Assembly: GCA_021825035.1 (NCBI GenBank)
Contig: JAKAIQ010000055.1
Span: forward strand, 1-10,793
Direction of reading: 5' to 3'
DNA from: Deltaproteobacteria bacterium
GTDB taxonomy: Bacteria > Desulfobacterota > GWC2-55-46
DNA length: 10,793 nt
The notes beneath the pieces were generated by a model. That model saw only the letters and a list, made by a program, of their open reading frames with translations. It ran no database searches and was not told where the DNA came from. Shown here one piece after another: positions 1 through 5,121 of the stretch (positions within the stretch are counted from its first letter, which is position 1; each line of letters starts with the position of its first letter). The translations under genes and the position numbers were made by a program.

Positions 1-811
1 CCACGTTCGACGAGACGCTCGACGGCACGCTCGACGTCCAGCTGAAACCCCCTGCCGGGGCCGTGGGTATCATGACCGAGAGGAAATACTTGTTCTCGAG
101 GCCGAGCCATTTGACCGTTCCGTCGCCGGAAGGCTGAAATTGCTTTACCGTCTGCCTGAGGAGCCTTTTTTTAGTATAGATTATGGGGCCGACGTGGTAG
201 CCGGTCTTGTCCTTGCCCGCGAAACCGGCCGTGAGAAGGGTCTCGACCTTGCCGTTGAACTGCGCCTGCGAGGCGTTCACAACCGTCGTTTGCTCTTTTA
301 TCAGGTAGCTCCCTCCGTTGAAGACGAGCCTCTTCTCCACGCGGAGCCCGTCCCTGGCGACGCCCGTAAATACCAGCTCGGCGCTCTGTCCTTCCTTAAC
401 GGAGATGTTGGTGGCCGAAGGCTTGAAGACGACCTCCTCCTTCGACCCGCCGGACTCGACGAAGGTGCTGAAGGCCGGTCCCTCATCGACCGTGCCGGAA
501 AGGTTCACGGTCGGGGAGTCCTTCGCAACGGACACCCTGTACTTTTTTAGCTCGAAGCTCTTTACCGCCCCGCCGATATTCGTGAAGACCGCCTTTATAA
601 GCGGGGTCTCAACGGTCGTAAGCTCTTCACTCGCGGCCTTTGCCGCGGCAGGCAGAGTCGCGGCTGAAACGCCTGAGCCGGCCGGCGCCGCGCTTGCCGT
701 TTGGGTAGGCGCGACCACAGGCGGCGTATAGACGTATCTCTTGAGGAAATAGGGGTATACGAAAAGAATTATCGCTGAAAGAACGACGGCAAGCAGTACT
801 TTTTTATCCAT
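1..811 (-). CDS. yidC: Membrane protein insertase YidC (5' part, cut by window edge)
   Basis: YidC inserts and folds inner-membrane proteins, with SecYEG or alone. About 270 N-terminal residues are visible and the frame is open at base 1, so the five-helix catalytic core lies outside. The protein starts MDKKVLLAVV, with a hydrophobic segment at residues 5-22. A Pro/Ala/Thr-rich linker follows (about 29-60), then a beta-rich periplasmic domain from about 65 onward. Conserved-looking pieces include TNIGGAVKSFELKKY and, near the cut, VKWLGLENKYFLSVMIP. A large periplasmic domain after TM1 is the Gram-negative form of the family. The ATG at 809-811 lies 17 bases after the yidD stop without a strong Shine-Dalgarno sequence, so it is probably read from the same transcript as yidD. 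The identity is secure; the full length cannot be seen. Confidence 0.95.
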   Translation of the reverse strand, partial: MDKKVLLAVVLSAIILFVYPYFLKRYVYTPPVVAPTQTASAAPAGSGVSAATLPAAAKAASEELTTVETPLIKAVFTNIGGAVKSFELKKYRVSVAKDSPTVNLSGTVDEGPAFSTFVESGGSKEEVVFKPSATNISVKEGQSAELVFTGVARDGLRVEKRLVFNGGSYLIKEQTTVVNASQAQFNGKVETLLTAGFAGKDKTGYHVGPIIYTKKRLLRQTVKQFQPSGDGTVKWLGLENKYFLSVMIPTAPAGGFSWTSSVPSSVSSNV

Positions 812-828
812 GTGAGTGTATGAGCAGG

Positions 829-1077
829 CTACGCGCCTTCGTGCCTCTCGCGGCACGCGCCCCGGTGCGGCACGGGGTCATAGCCCCCGGCGTTGAACGG
901 GTGGCATCTTAAAAGCCTCTTCATTGCCATCGCCGAACCTTTCAGCGCGCCGTGGGTCTCCACCGCATCCATCGCATACGCCGAGCAGCTCGGATAGAAC
1001 CTGCAAGAAGGCGGCAGCACCGGAGAGATGAAGATGCGGTAGAACGAAATAAGTCCTTTTAAAAGCCGTTTTATCAT
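829..1077 (-). CDS. yidD: Membrane protein insertion efficiency factor YidD
   Basis: This small YidD-family protein (82 aa, a usual length) is thought to help YidC-dependent insertion at the inner membrane. An amphipathic N-terminus (MIKRLLKGLISFYRIFISP) precedes the family signature: PSCRFYPSCSAYA at about 23-35, THGALKG at 41-47, RLLRCHP at 54-60 and GGYDPVP at 64-70. The three conserved cysteines are C25, C31 and C58. The start is fixed: an in-frame TAA lies directly before the ATG at 1075-1077. AGGGG about ten bases upstream is the likely ribosome site. It sits between rnpA and yidC, its usual place. The oddity is the 245-bp spacer separating it from rnpA, which holds two tandem hairpin repeats. 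Confidence 0.96.
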   Translation of the reverse strand: MIKRLLKGLISFYRIFISPVLPPSCRFYPSCSAYAMDAVETHGALKGSAMAMKRLLRCHPFNAGGYDPVPHRGACRERHEGA

Positions 1078-1150
1078 TTAAATAAAACCCCTGGCAGGCA
1101 AGACACGGGCCGCAACCCCTCATGCCCTCCCATGCGCCTGACCGTTCGAC

Positions 1151-1236
1151 TGAACTACCCCGGCGCCGAGCGCCGGGTATTAAGACATCTATAAGTCGGC
1201 CGCACAGAGCGCGGCCAAAGGATCGACCCTGAAAAA
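1151..1236 (-). repeat. Two-hairpin intergenic repeat, copy B (tandem with copy A)
   Basis: This is the promoter-distal member of two head-to-tail copies in the rnpA-yidD spacer. Read on the minus strand it has TTTCAGGGTCGATCC, then a hairpin with arms GGCCGC/GCGGCC (1198-1203, 1211-1216; 7-base loop), a GACTTATAGATGTC linker, and a second hairpin with perfect 8-bp arms CCCGGCGC/GCGCCGGG (1159-1166, 1170-1177; 3-base loop). It ends GGGGTAGTTCA. Copy C at 1979-2064 shares TCGAT, the GGCCG/CGGCC hairpin, GCGGCCGACTT and the terminal GGGG-GTT block. The repeat family is seen directly; its function is unknown. Confidence 0.75.
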
Positions 1237-1237
1237 A

Positions 1238-1321
1238 TGAACCTCCCCGCGGCTATTTGCGGGGTATCATAACCTCTATAAGGAAGCCGCAGGGTGCGCG
1301 GCGCGGAATTAACCCTGAAAG
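1238..1321 (-). repeat. Two-hairpin intergenic repeat, copy A (tandem with copy B)
   Basis: This copy starts just after the rnpA stop codon and runs in the same direction as the transcript. Minus-strand order: TCTTTCAGGGTTAATTCC, hairpin GCCGC/GCGGC (1286-1290, 1298-1302), CTTATAGAGGT linker, hairpin CCCCGC/GCGGGG (1245-1250, 1259-1264), then GGGGAGGTTCAT. The CTTATAGA linker and CAGGGT start match copy B. The GGGGAGGTTCAT end matches copy D exactly and copy C nearly. Changes in one arm of the hairpins are matched by changes in the other, so folding rather than primary sequence seems to be kept. Confidence 0.75.
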
Positions 1322-1322
1322 A

Positions 1323-1673
1323 TTAAAGAGTCTTTTTGCTTCCTTTAAAAACGTTTTCAAACTCTCCCGCGACTTCGTCGTAGCCGTCTATCGCCGCCGC
1401 ATTTTTTACTGAAATCAGAATGTCCGAGGATTCAGGGAAGGAGGTTTTATTGAGCCTGAAAAATTCCCGTAAAAGTCTTTTTATCCTGTTGCGCCTCACC
1501 GCGTTTCCGACGCGCGCGCTTACCGAAAGCCCGAGCCTCCGCAGACCGATTTCATTCGGGAGCACGAAAAGCGTAAGGCTTTTCGTATGCGTCTTCCTGC
1601 CAAGCTTGCGCGCGGCTGCAAACTCAGCCGGTTTCGTCAGCCTCTCGCTCCTTGAAAAGGAGAATTCACTCAC
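1323..1673 (-). CDS. rnpA: Ribonuclease P protein component
   Basis: RnpA is the basic protein subunit of RNase P and helps the catalytic RNA bind pre-tRNA and remove its 5' leader. At 116 aa it has normal length. The N-terminal FSFSRSERLTKPAEF (about 4-18) is typical of the family, and the RNR signature RNRIKRLLREFFR spans 61-73. The only usable start is GTG at 1671-1673: an in-frame TAA lies about 36 bases upstream with no ATG, GTG or TTG between. The ribosome site is weak. It follows rpmH in the common rpmH-rnpA-yidD-yidC order, though the 129-bp gap to rpmH is longer than the near-contact arrangement common elsewhere. Confidence 0.96.
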   Translation of the reverse strand: MSEFSFSRSERLTKPAEFAAARKLGRKTHTKSLTLFVLPNEIGLRRLGLSVSARVGNAVRRNRIKRLLREFFRLNKTSFPESSDILISVKNAAAIDGYDEVAGEFENVFKGSKKTL

Positions 1674-1701
1674 GGCTGTTTCAGGGGTTCCGGGTATTTA
1701 T

Positions 1702-1750
1702 GGAATGCGGCGTATCTTCCCGCTCCGCTCTTCTATCTCGGCTACGCCGA
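1702..1750. repeat. Small inverted repeat in the rpmH-rnpA spacer, shared with the gdhA upstream region
   Basis: On the plus strand, GGAATGCGGCGTA (1702-1714) is followed 28 bases later by TACGCCGA (1743-1750), giving 7-bp arms CGGCGTA/TACGCCG. The same 13 bases occur exactly at 6611-6623, where the arms are fused into the 12-bp palindrome CGGCGTACGCCG. Two copies of such a string in two spacers of one 11-kb window suggest a second repeat family or a shared binding site. Chance is possible, because CGGCG-type words are common in GC-rich DNA. Confidence 0.45.
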
Positions 1751-1802
1751 TGGCCCGCGCAGTCGCTCAAAGCCCGGCAAAAGCGCGTCCACGCCGTCCT
1801 TT

Positions 1803-1955
1803 TTACTTGCTCGTGCTTATCTCCACGCTAAGGCGTTTCCTTCCCTTTGCGCGCCTTCTATTGATGACAGCCCTGCCCCCCCTGGTAGACATCCGCTCCA
1901 GAAAGCCGTGCGTCCTGAGTCTTCTTTTGTTGTGCGGCTGAAAAGTCCTTTTCAT
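1803..1955 (-). CDS. rpmH: 50S ribosomal protein L34
   Basis: L34 is a small, strongly basic protein of the large ribosomal subunit that binds 23S rRNA. The 50-residue product starts MKRTFQPHNKRRLRTHGFLE, continues RMSTRGGRAVINRRRAKGRK and ends RLSVEISTSK, matching the family's MKRTxQP...RTHGFxxRM...GRxVxxRRRAKGRxRL pattern throughout. The C-terminal tail is a few residues longer than the common 44-46 aa form. The start is the ATG at 1953-1955, with AAGGA about 14 bases upstream. Its promoter appears to lie at 2103-2131, giving a leader of about 140 bases that contains repeat copy C. It is the first gene of the rpmH-rnpA-yidD-yidC run. Confidence 0.97.
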   Translation of the reverse strand: MKRTFQPHNKRRLRTHGFLERMSTRGGRAVINRRRAKGRKRLSVEISTSK

Positions 1956-1978
1956 GGCAATGCTATTTCCTTTTTTAA

Positions 1979-2064
1979 TTTTCTGCGTCGATTCTCCGGC
2001 CGAGCTTTATGCGGCCGACTTGCGGAGTCTCGATGCCCCGCGGCCTGCCGGGGAGGTTAATAAT
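1979..2064 (+). repeat. Two-hairpin intergenic repeat, copy C (reversed, in the rpmH leader)
   Basis: Read on the plus strand it has TTTTCTGCGTCGATTCTCC, a hairpin with arms CGGCCG/CGGCCG (1997-2002, 2012-2017), GACTTGCGGAGTCT, a second hairpin based on CCCCG/CGGGG (2036-2040, 2049-2053), then GGGGAGGTTAATAA. It is the same element as copies A and B but points the other way, against the direction of rpmH transcription. As RNA the rpmH leader would carry its complement, including a CCTCCCC run. Copies in both orientations argue for a mobile or REP-like DNA repeat rather than a cis-acting RNA that needs one orientation. Confidence 0.7.
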
Positions 2065-2102
2065 TTTACGGTTGCAGGAAATGAATAAAGATTAAACCAC
2101 TA

Positions 2103-2131
2103 TTTATTCACAGTAAAGACCGGCTTGTCAA
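2103..2131 (-). promoter_or_regulatory. Predicted sigma70 promoter for rpmH
   Basis: On the minus strand a perfect -35 TTGACA (2126-2131) stands 17 bases before a partial -10, AATAAA (2103-2108). Transcription would start near 2096, about 140 bases before the rpmH ATG. It lies just beyond the end of dnaN. The -10 hexamer is only a 4/6 match, so the start site is approximate. Confidence 0.55.
2104..2112 (+). promoter_or_regulatory. DnaA box overlapping the rpmH promoter
   Basis: TTATTCACA is a full match to the TTATNCACA DnaA-box consensus. It covers the -10 hexamer of the predicted rpmH promoter, so bound DnaA would be expected to compete with RNA polymerase. This box is isolated from the clusters around dnaA, and it may also be part of a wider origin region. 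Confidence 0.6.
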
Positions 2132-2157
2132 GATAATTTTATCCGGCGCTCAACCGT

Positions 2158-3243
2158 CTAAAGCCTCATAGGCATTATTATGTAAGTGTAGTCCTGCGAA
2201 GGCTTTATTATGCCGGGGTTGAGCGAGTCCTTGAGTTCGATCCTGACCTTCTCCTCGTCTATAGCCTCGAGCACGTCCATGAAGTATCTGGCGTTGAAGG
2301 CTATGTCGAGCGTCTCACCGCCGTACTCCGCGTCGAGCTCCTCCGAGGCGTCGCCTATATCCGGGCTCGAGGAAGAAACCGTAAGGCTTTTGCCGGAGAA
2401 GCTGAACTTGACCCCCTTTATCTTCTCGGAAGAAAGTATGGATACCCTCTTTAGCGACGAGAGCAGGCCTGCCCTGTCTATGACGACCGACTTGTCGTGT
2501 TCTTTCGGCATTACTTTCCTGTAATCCGGAAACTCCCCTTCAAGGAGCCTTAGGCTTATGACCGTATCGTCTTTTTTCATTATCGCGTTTTTCTGAGTCA
2601 CTCCGAGAAAAAAGCTCCCCTCTTCGTCGAGGAGCCTGCGTATCTCCATGACGCCTTTTCTCGGAAGGAGCACGTGCCCCGGCATCATCCCACCGGCGTC
2701 GTTCTTTTCGATAAAGGCGAGCCTGTGGCCGTCGGTTGCCACCATCCGGAGAAGCGGGCCGTCTTTTTCAAGATAAAAGCCGTTTATGTTGTACCTGGTC
2801 TCGTCCGTCGAAACAGCGAAGGATGTCTTGTCGATAAGCTCTTTCAGGACGTCGTTGTCGACCGGAGCGAGCCCTTTTTCGTCGATCGCCGGAAAGACCG
2901 GAAAGTCTCTTGCCGGAAGCCCGAGTATGCTGAATCTTGCCTTTCCGCCCTTTATGGAGGTCTTTTCCTCTTTCGTGGAGATGTCCACGATGTCGTCAGG
3001 CAGCTCCTTTACGATCTCGTATATCTTTCTTGCGTTCACCGTGACTGAGCCGCCCTCGGCCACGCTCGCTGGCGCGGAGTCCCTTATGAAGACCTCAAGG
3101 TCCGTAGCCAAAATGTTTACTTTGTTTTCACTCGCTTCAAGGAGCACATTGGCGAGGATGGGCATGGTATTTCTTTTTTCGACGATGCCCTGCATCCTCT
3201 GAAGAACCTTCATGAACGCGCCTCTATCGATTAAGAGCTTCAT
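2158..3243 (-). CDS. dnaN: DNA polymerase III subunit beta (sliding clamp)
   Basis: DnaN is the ring-shaped dimeric clamp that tethers DNA polymerase III and recruits other repair and replication proteins. The product is 361 aa, near the usual 366. It consists of three repeated clamp domains (about 1-120, 121-245, 246-361). Visible family features are the N-terminal MKLLIDRGAF, KRNTMPILANVLLEA at about 23-37, the ATDLEV motif near 46-51, VATDGHRLA in the middle domain and the C-terminal YIIMPMRL. A clear ribosome site (GAGGAGA) lies about five bases before the ATG. It sits 312 bp downstream of dnaA on the same strand. Instead of the frequent recF-gyrB continuation, rpmH follows. Confidence 0.97.
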   Translation of the reverse strand: MKLLIDRGAFMKVLQRMQGIVEKRNTMPILANVLLEASENKVNILATDLEVFIRDSAPASVAEGGSVTVNARKIYEIVKELPDDIVDISTKEEKTSIKGGKARFSILGLPARDFPVFPAIDEKGLAPVDNDVLKELIDKTSFAVSTDETRYNINGFYLEKDGPLLRMVATDGHRLAFIEKNDAGGMMPGHVLLPRKGVMEIRRLLDEEGSFFLGVTQKNAIMKKDDTVISLRLLEGEFPDYRKVMPKEHDKSVVIDRAGLLSSLKRVSILSSEKIKGVKFSFSGKSLTVSSSSPDIGDASEELDAEYGGETLDIAFNARYFMDVLEAIDEEKVRIELKDSLNPGIIKPSQDYTYIIMPMRL

Positions 3244-3555
3244 CTTCGTCTCCTCTATTAATGAAATATTATCTTATAGAAGTATCAGTAGTAGGCGTTG
3301 CTTATATGTTTATAAGAACATAACCGCCCGTAACCACTGACTAACATCCGCCGCCGTCCTGTTGAAAAGACGCGCCGCTTATCAACATGTATTCCCGGAT
3401 TCCTGAAAACGACGCCTTCGAGCCTGACTTATCAAGAGTCCATCGACGCTAATCAACAGGTTTTGCCGCAGGCCTGTTGATATGTTTATTGTTAATTACC
3501 CGGCCTCGCGCGGCTTCAACTCAGGCGGTCTTCCCAATCGGTTGATGAAACGCCG
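3244..3555. other. dnaA-dnaN spacer: candidate replication origin with DnaA-box-like sites
   Basis: No gene is visible in this 312-bp stretch. It holds five DnaA-box-like nonamers: TTTTCAACA (minus, 3360-3368), TTATCAACA (plus, 3379-3387), TTATCAAGA (plus, 3429-3437), TAATCAACA (plus, 3450-3458) and ATATCAACA (minus, 3475-3483). All deviate from TTATNCACA by carrying A at position six, and some carry a second change. The end near dnaN (about 3251-3320) is AT-rich and has a small palindrome, CTTATA/TATAAG with a 4-base loop (3301-3316), which could serve as the unwinding region. Position between dnaA and dnaN is a classic oriC location, but the sites are individually weak. The region upstream of dnaA is the alternative or second half of a split origin. 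Confidence 0.6.
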
Positions 3556-4905
3556 CTAAATCACGCCGAGCGTCTGCCTTATGGACCTTATCGAGTGCTT
3601 CAGTTCCTGGTCTTCCTTCAGAGCCTTTTCGATCTTCTTTACGGCGTGTATGGCGGTAGAATGGTCTTTTCCGCCGAATGCGCCGCCTATTTCAGGGAAT
3701 GAGAACTTGCCGTTCTCCCTGGCCAGGTACATCGCTATCTGGCGGGGGAAGGCCACGTTCCTGTGCCTTCTTTTGGATCTCAAATCGGAAGATTTGATGT
3801 TGAAGAAGGCCGACACCGCCTTCTGAATCTCCTCTATCGTAATTATCTTCTCGTCCTTTCCCCTCAAGAGGTTCTTGAGCGCCTCCTTGCTCATTCCGAG
3901 GGTTATTTCCTGGTCCGTGAGGCTCGATACGGCTATTATCCTGTTCAAAAAGCCTTCGAGTTCCCTTACGTTGGTGCCGCTCACCGACGCCAGCCACTGG
4001 GCTACGTCGTCCGGAAGCTTTATCCCCTCGAGCCTGGCCTTCTTTCCGAGGATGGCTATCTTCGTTTCCATGTCAGGCGGCTGTATGTCGGCCACAAGGC
4101 CCCATTCGAACCTGCTCCTGAGCCTCTCCTCGAGACCGTCGATGTCCTTTGGGAACTTGTCGCTCGTGACCACTATCTGCTTGTGGTTCTCGTAAAGTGT
4201 GTTGAACGTATGGAAAAACTCCTCCTGCGTGCGTTCCTTGCCTGCCCAGAACTGGATGTCGTCTATGAGAAGGACGTCCACGTTCCTGAACCTTCCCCTG
4301 AACTCCGCCATCTTCTGACGGCTGACGTAGTTTATGAAGTCGTTCATGAACCGCTCGGAGGAGTAATAACAGACGCTTGAGGACGAGTTTAACTGAAGGA
4401 CCCTGTGCCCTATGGCCTGGAGAAGGTGCGTCTTTCCGAGCCCGACCCCCCCGTAGATGAAAAGCGGGTTGTATTTGCTCGCCGGCTGCCCGGCGACCGC
4501 GAAACAGGCGGCATGGGCGAATTCGTTCGCCTTGCCGACCACGAAGTGCTCGAAGGTATACCTTGGGCTCAGGCCCGTGCCAGCGGACTTTTGCGGCCCC
4601 TTTGCCGCGCCTTCCTTTGCCGCCCCTTTTTTTGGGGCGCTCGCGGCAAGCGCCGGAGGCTCGTCGCCGATCTTCCAGACGAGATGGACGTCCTTTTTGG
4701 CCGCCTTCCTGATCATTTCCCTCAGGAGCAGGAGGTAATGCTCCTTTATCCATTCGAGGAAAAAGCGGTTCGGCACCTCGAGCTCCAGCGATTCGTCGTT
4801 GCCGCCCAGGACTTTTATGGGCCTGAACCACGTGGCGAAATGCTGGGGGCTTACGTGCTCCTCGACCCCCTTGAGACAGTTCTTCCAGATTATTTCAGAG
4901 TCCAT
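3556..4905 (-). CDS. dnaA: Chromosomal replication initiator protein DnaA
   Basis: DnaA binds its boxes at oriC, oligomerises with ATP and opens the duplex. It is 449 aa with all four domains. Domain I covers about 1-75 (IIWKNCLKGVEEHVSP, FATWFRPI). The Ala/Lys/Gly-rich linker II spans about 82-113. AAA+ domain III carries Walker A GGVGLGKT (152-159), Walker B LLIDD (212-216), sensor-1 VVTSD (245-249), the arginine finger in RLRSRFEWGL (R265) and sensor-2 RELEG (314-318). Domain IV has the box-recognition helix-turn-helix with FGGKDHSTAIHA (410-421). The start matches the family but has no visible Shine-Dalgarno sequence: a T/C-rich tract precedes the ATG. The gene has its own promoter, and DnaA boxes lie in the leader, so autoregulation is likely. 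Confidence 0.98.
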   Translation of the reverse strand: MDSEIIWKNCLKGVEEHVSPQHFATWFRPIKVLGGNDESLELEVPNRFFLEWIKEHYLLLLREMIRKAAKKDVHLVWKIGDEPPALAASAPKKGAAKEGAAKGPQKSAGTGLSPRYTFEHFVVGKANEFAHAACFAVAGQPASKYNPLFIYGGVGLGKTHLLQAIGHRVLQLNSSSSVCYYSSERFMNDFINYVSRQKMAEFRGRFRNVDVLLIDDIQFWAGKERTQEEFFHTFNTLYENHKQIVVTSDKFPKDIDGLEERLRSRFEWGLVADIQPPDMETKIAILGKKARLEGIKLPDDVAQWLASVSGTNVRELEGFLNRIIAVSSLTDQEITLGMSKEALKNLLRGKDEKIITIEEIQKAVSAFFNIKSSDLRSKRRHRNVAFPRQIAMYLARENGKFSFPEIGGAFGGKDHSTAIHAVKKIEKALKEDQELKHSIRSIRQTLGVI

Positions 4906-4934
4906 GGGAAAAAAAGTAGGTTGTTGAGTGAAAA

Positions 4935-4966
4935 ATATTCACAGGTTTATTCACAGATGTTGATAA
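4935..4966. promoter_or_regulatory. Three DnaA boxes in the dnaA leader
   Basis: Three nonamers are closely spaced: ATATTCACA (plus, 4935-4943; one mismatch), TTATTCACA (plus, 4947-4955; full consensus) and TTATCAACA (minus, 4958-4966; one mismatch). They lie downstream of the predicted transcription start, between the promoter and the ATG. That placement fits repression of dnaA by its own product, and the cluster could also be part of the origin. This is the strongest box cluster in the window. Confidence 0.75.
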
Positions 4967-4986
4967 CGTGATTTTCCGGTCAGGAT

Positions 4987-5015
4987 AGCCTATCAGAGTA
5001 AATCCGGTTTTTCAA
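4987..5015 (-). promoter_or_regulatory. Predicted sigma70 promoter for dnaA
   Basis: On the minus strand TTGAAA (5010-5015) is separated by 17 bases from TAGGCT (4987-4992). The TG at -15/-14 makes it an extended -10 type. The start would be near 4980, giving a leader of about 75 bases that includes the three DnaA boxes. An A/T-rich tract at about 5012-5038 lies immediately upstream and could act as an UP element or as an origin unwinding region. The -10 is weak by hexamer score. Confidence 0.5.
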
Positions 5016-5043
5016 TAATTTTAATTTTTTTTTGGAATAAGGA

Positions 5044-5103
5044 GGATTCCGCGGCCTCCCGGCGCGGGGCAAGTACCGGGCCAGGCGCGGGGCAACGGAA
5101 TCC
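5044..5103 (-). terminator. GC-rich inverted repeat after gdhA, possible terminator
   Basis: Arms GGATTCCG (5044-5051) and CGGAATCC (5096-5103) are perfect inverses and extend inward with further GC pairs. Between them lie two direct copies of GGCGCGGGGCAA (5061-5072, 5084-5095) and a CCCGG/CCGGG pair. It begins about 20 bases past the gdhA stop, which suits a transcript-end structure. On the minus strand there is no U-tract after the stem; instead a TTTTT follows it on the plus strand. It is therefore not a standard intrinsic terminator for gdhA, and another structural role is possible. Confidence 0.35.
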
Positions 5104-5121
5104 CGCGGCTTTTTAAGGCGC

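Noticed and set aside
1080..1172. On the minus strand, GGGGTAGTTCAGTCGAACGG, followed by a stretch that ends near TGCCA, looks like the D-arm of a tRNA.
   Set aside because: No T-arm GGTTCGAATCC, no anticodon stem and no closing acceptor stem could be found. The first half belongs to the hairpin repeat copy B.
3289..3294. TAGTAG near dnaN as a possible DnaA-trio of an unwinding element.
   Set aside because: Only two triplets, and the nearest box-like site is about 65 bases away instead of adjacent, so it is too weak to claim.
3763..4380. Plus-strand frame of 205 codons opposite dnaA, and a 252-codon minus frame at 4073-4831.
   Set aside because: Both overlap the AAA+ domain of an intact dnaA in other frames and show no family features.
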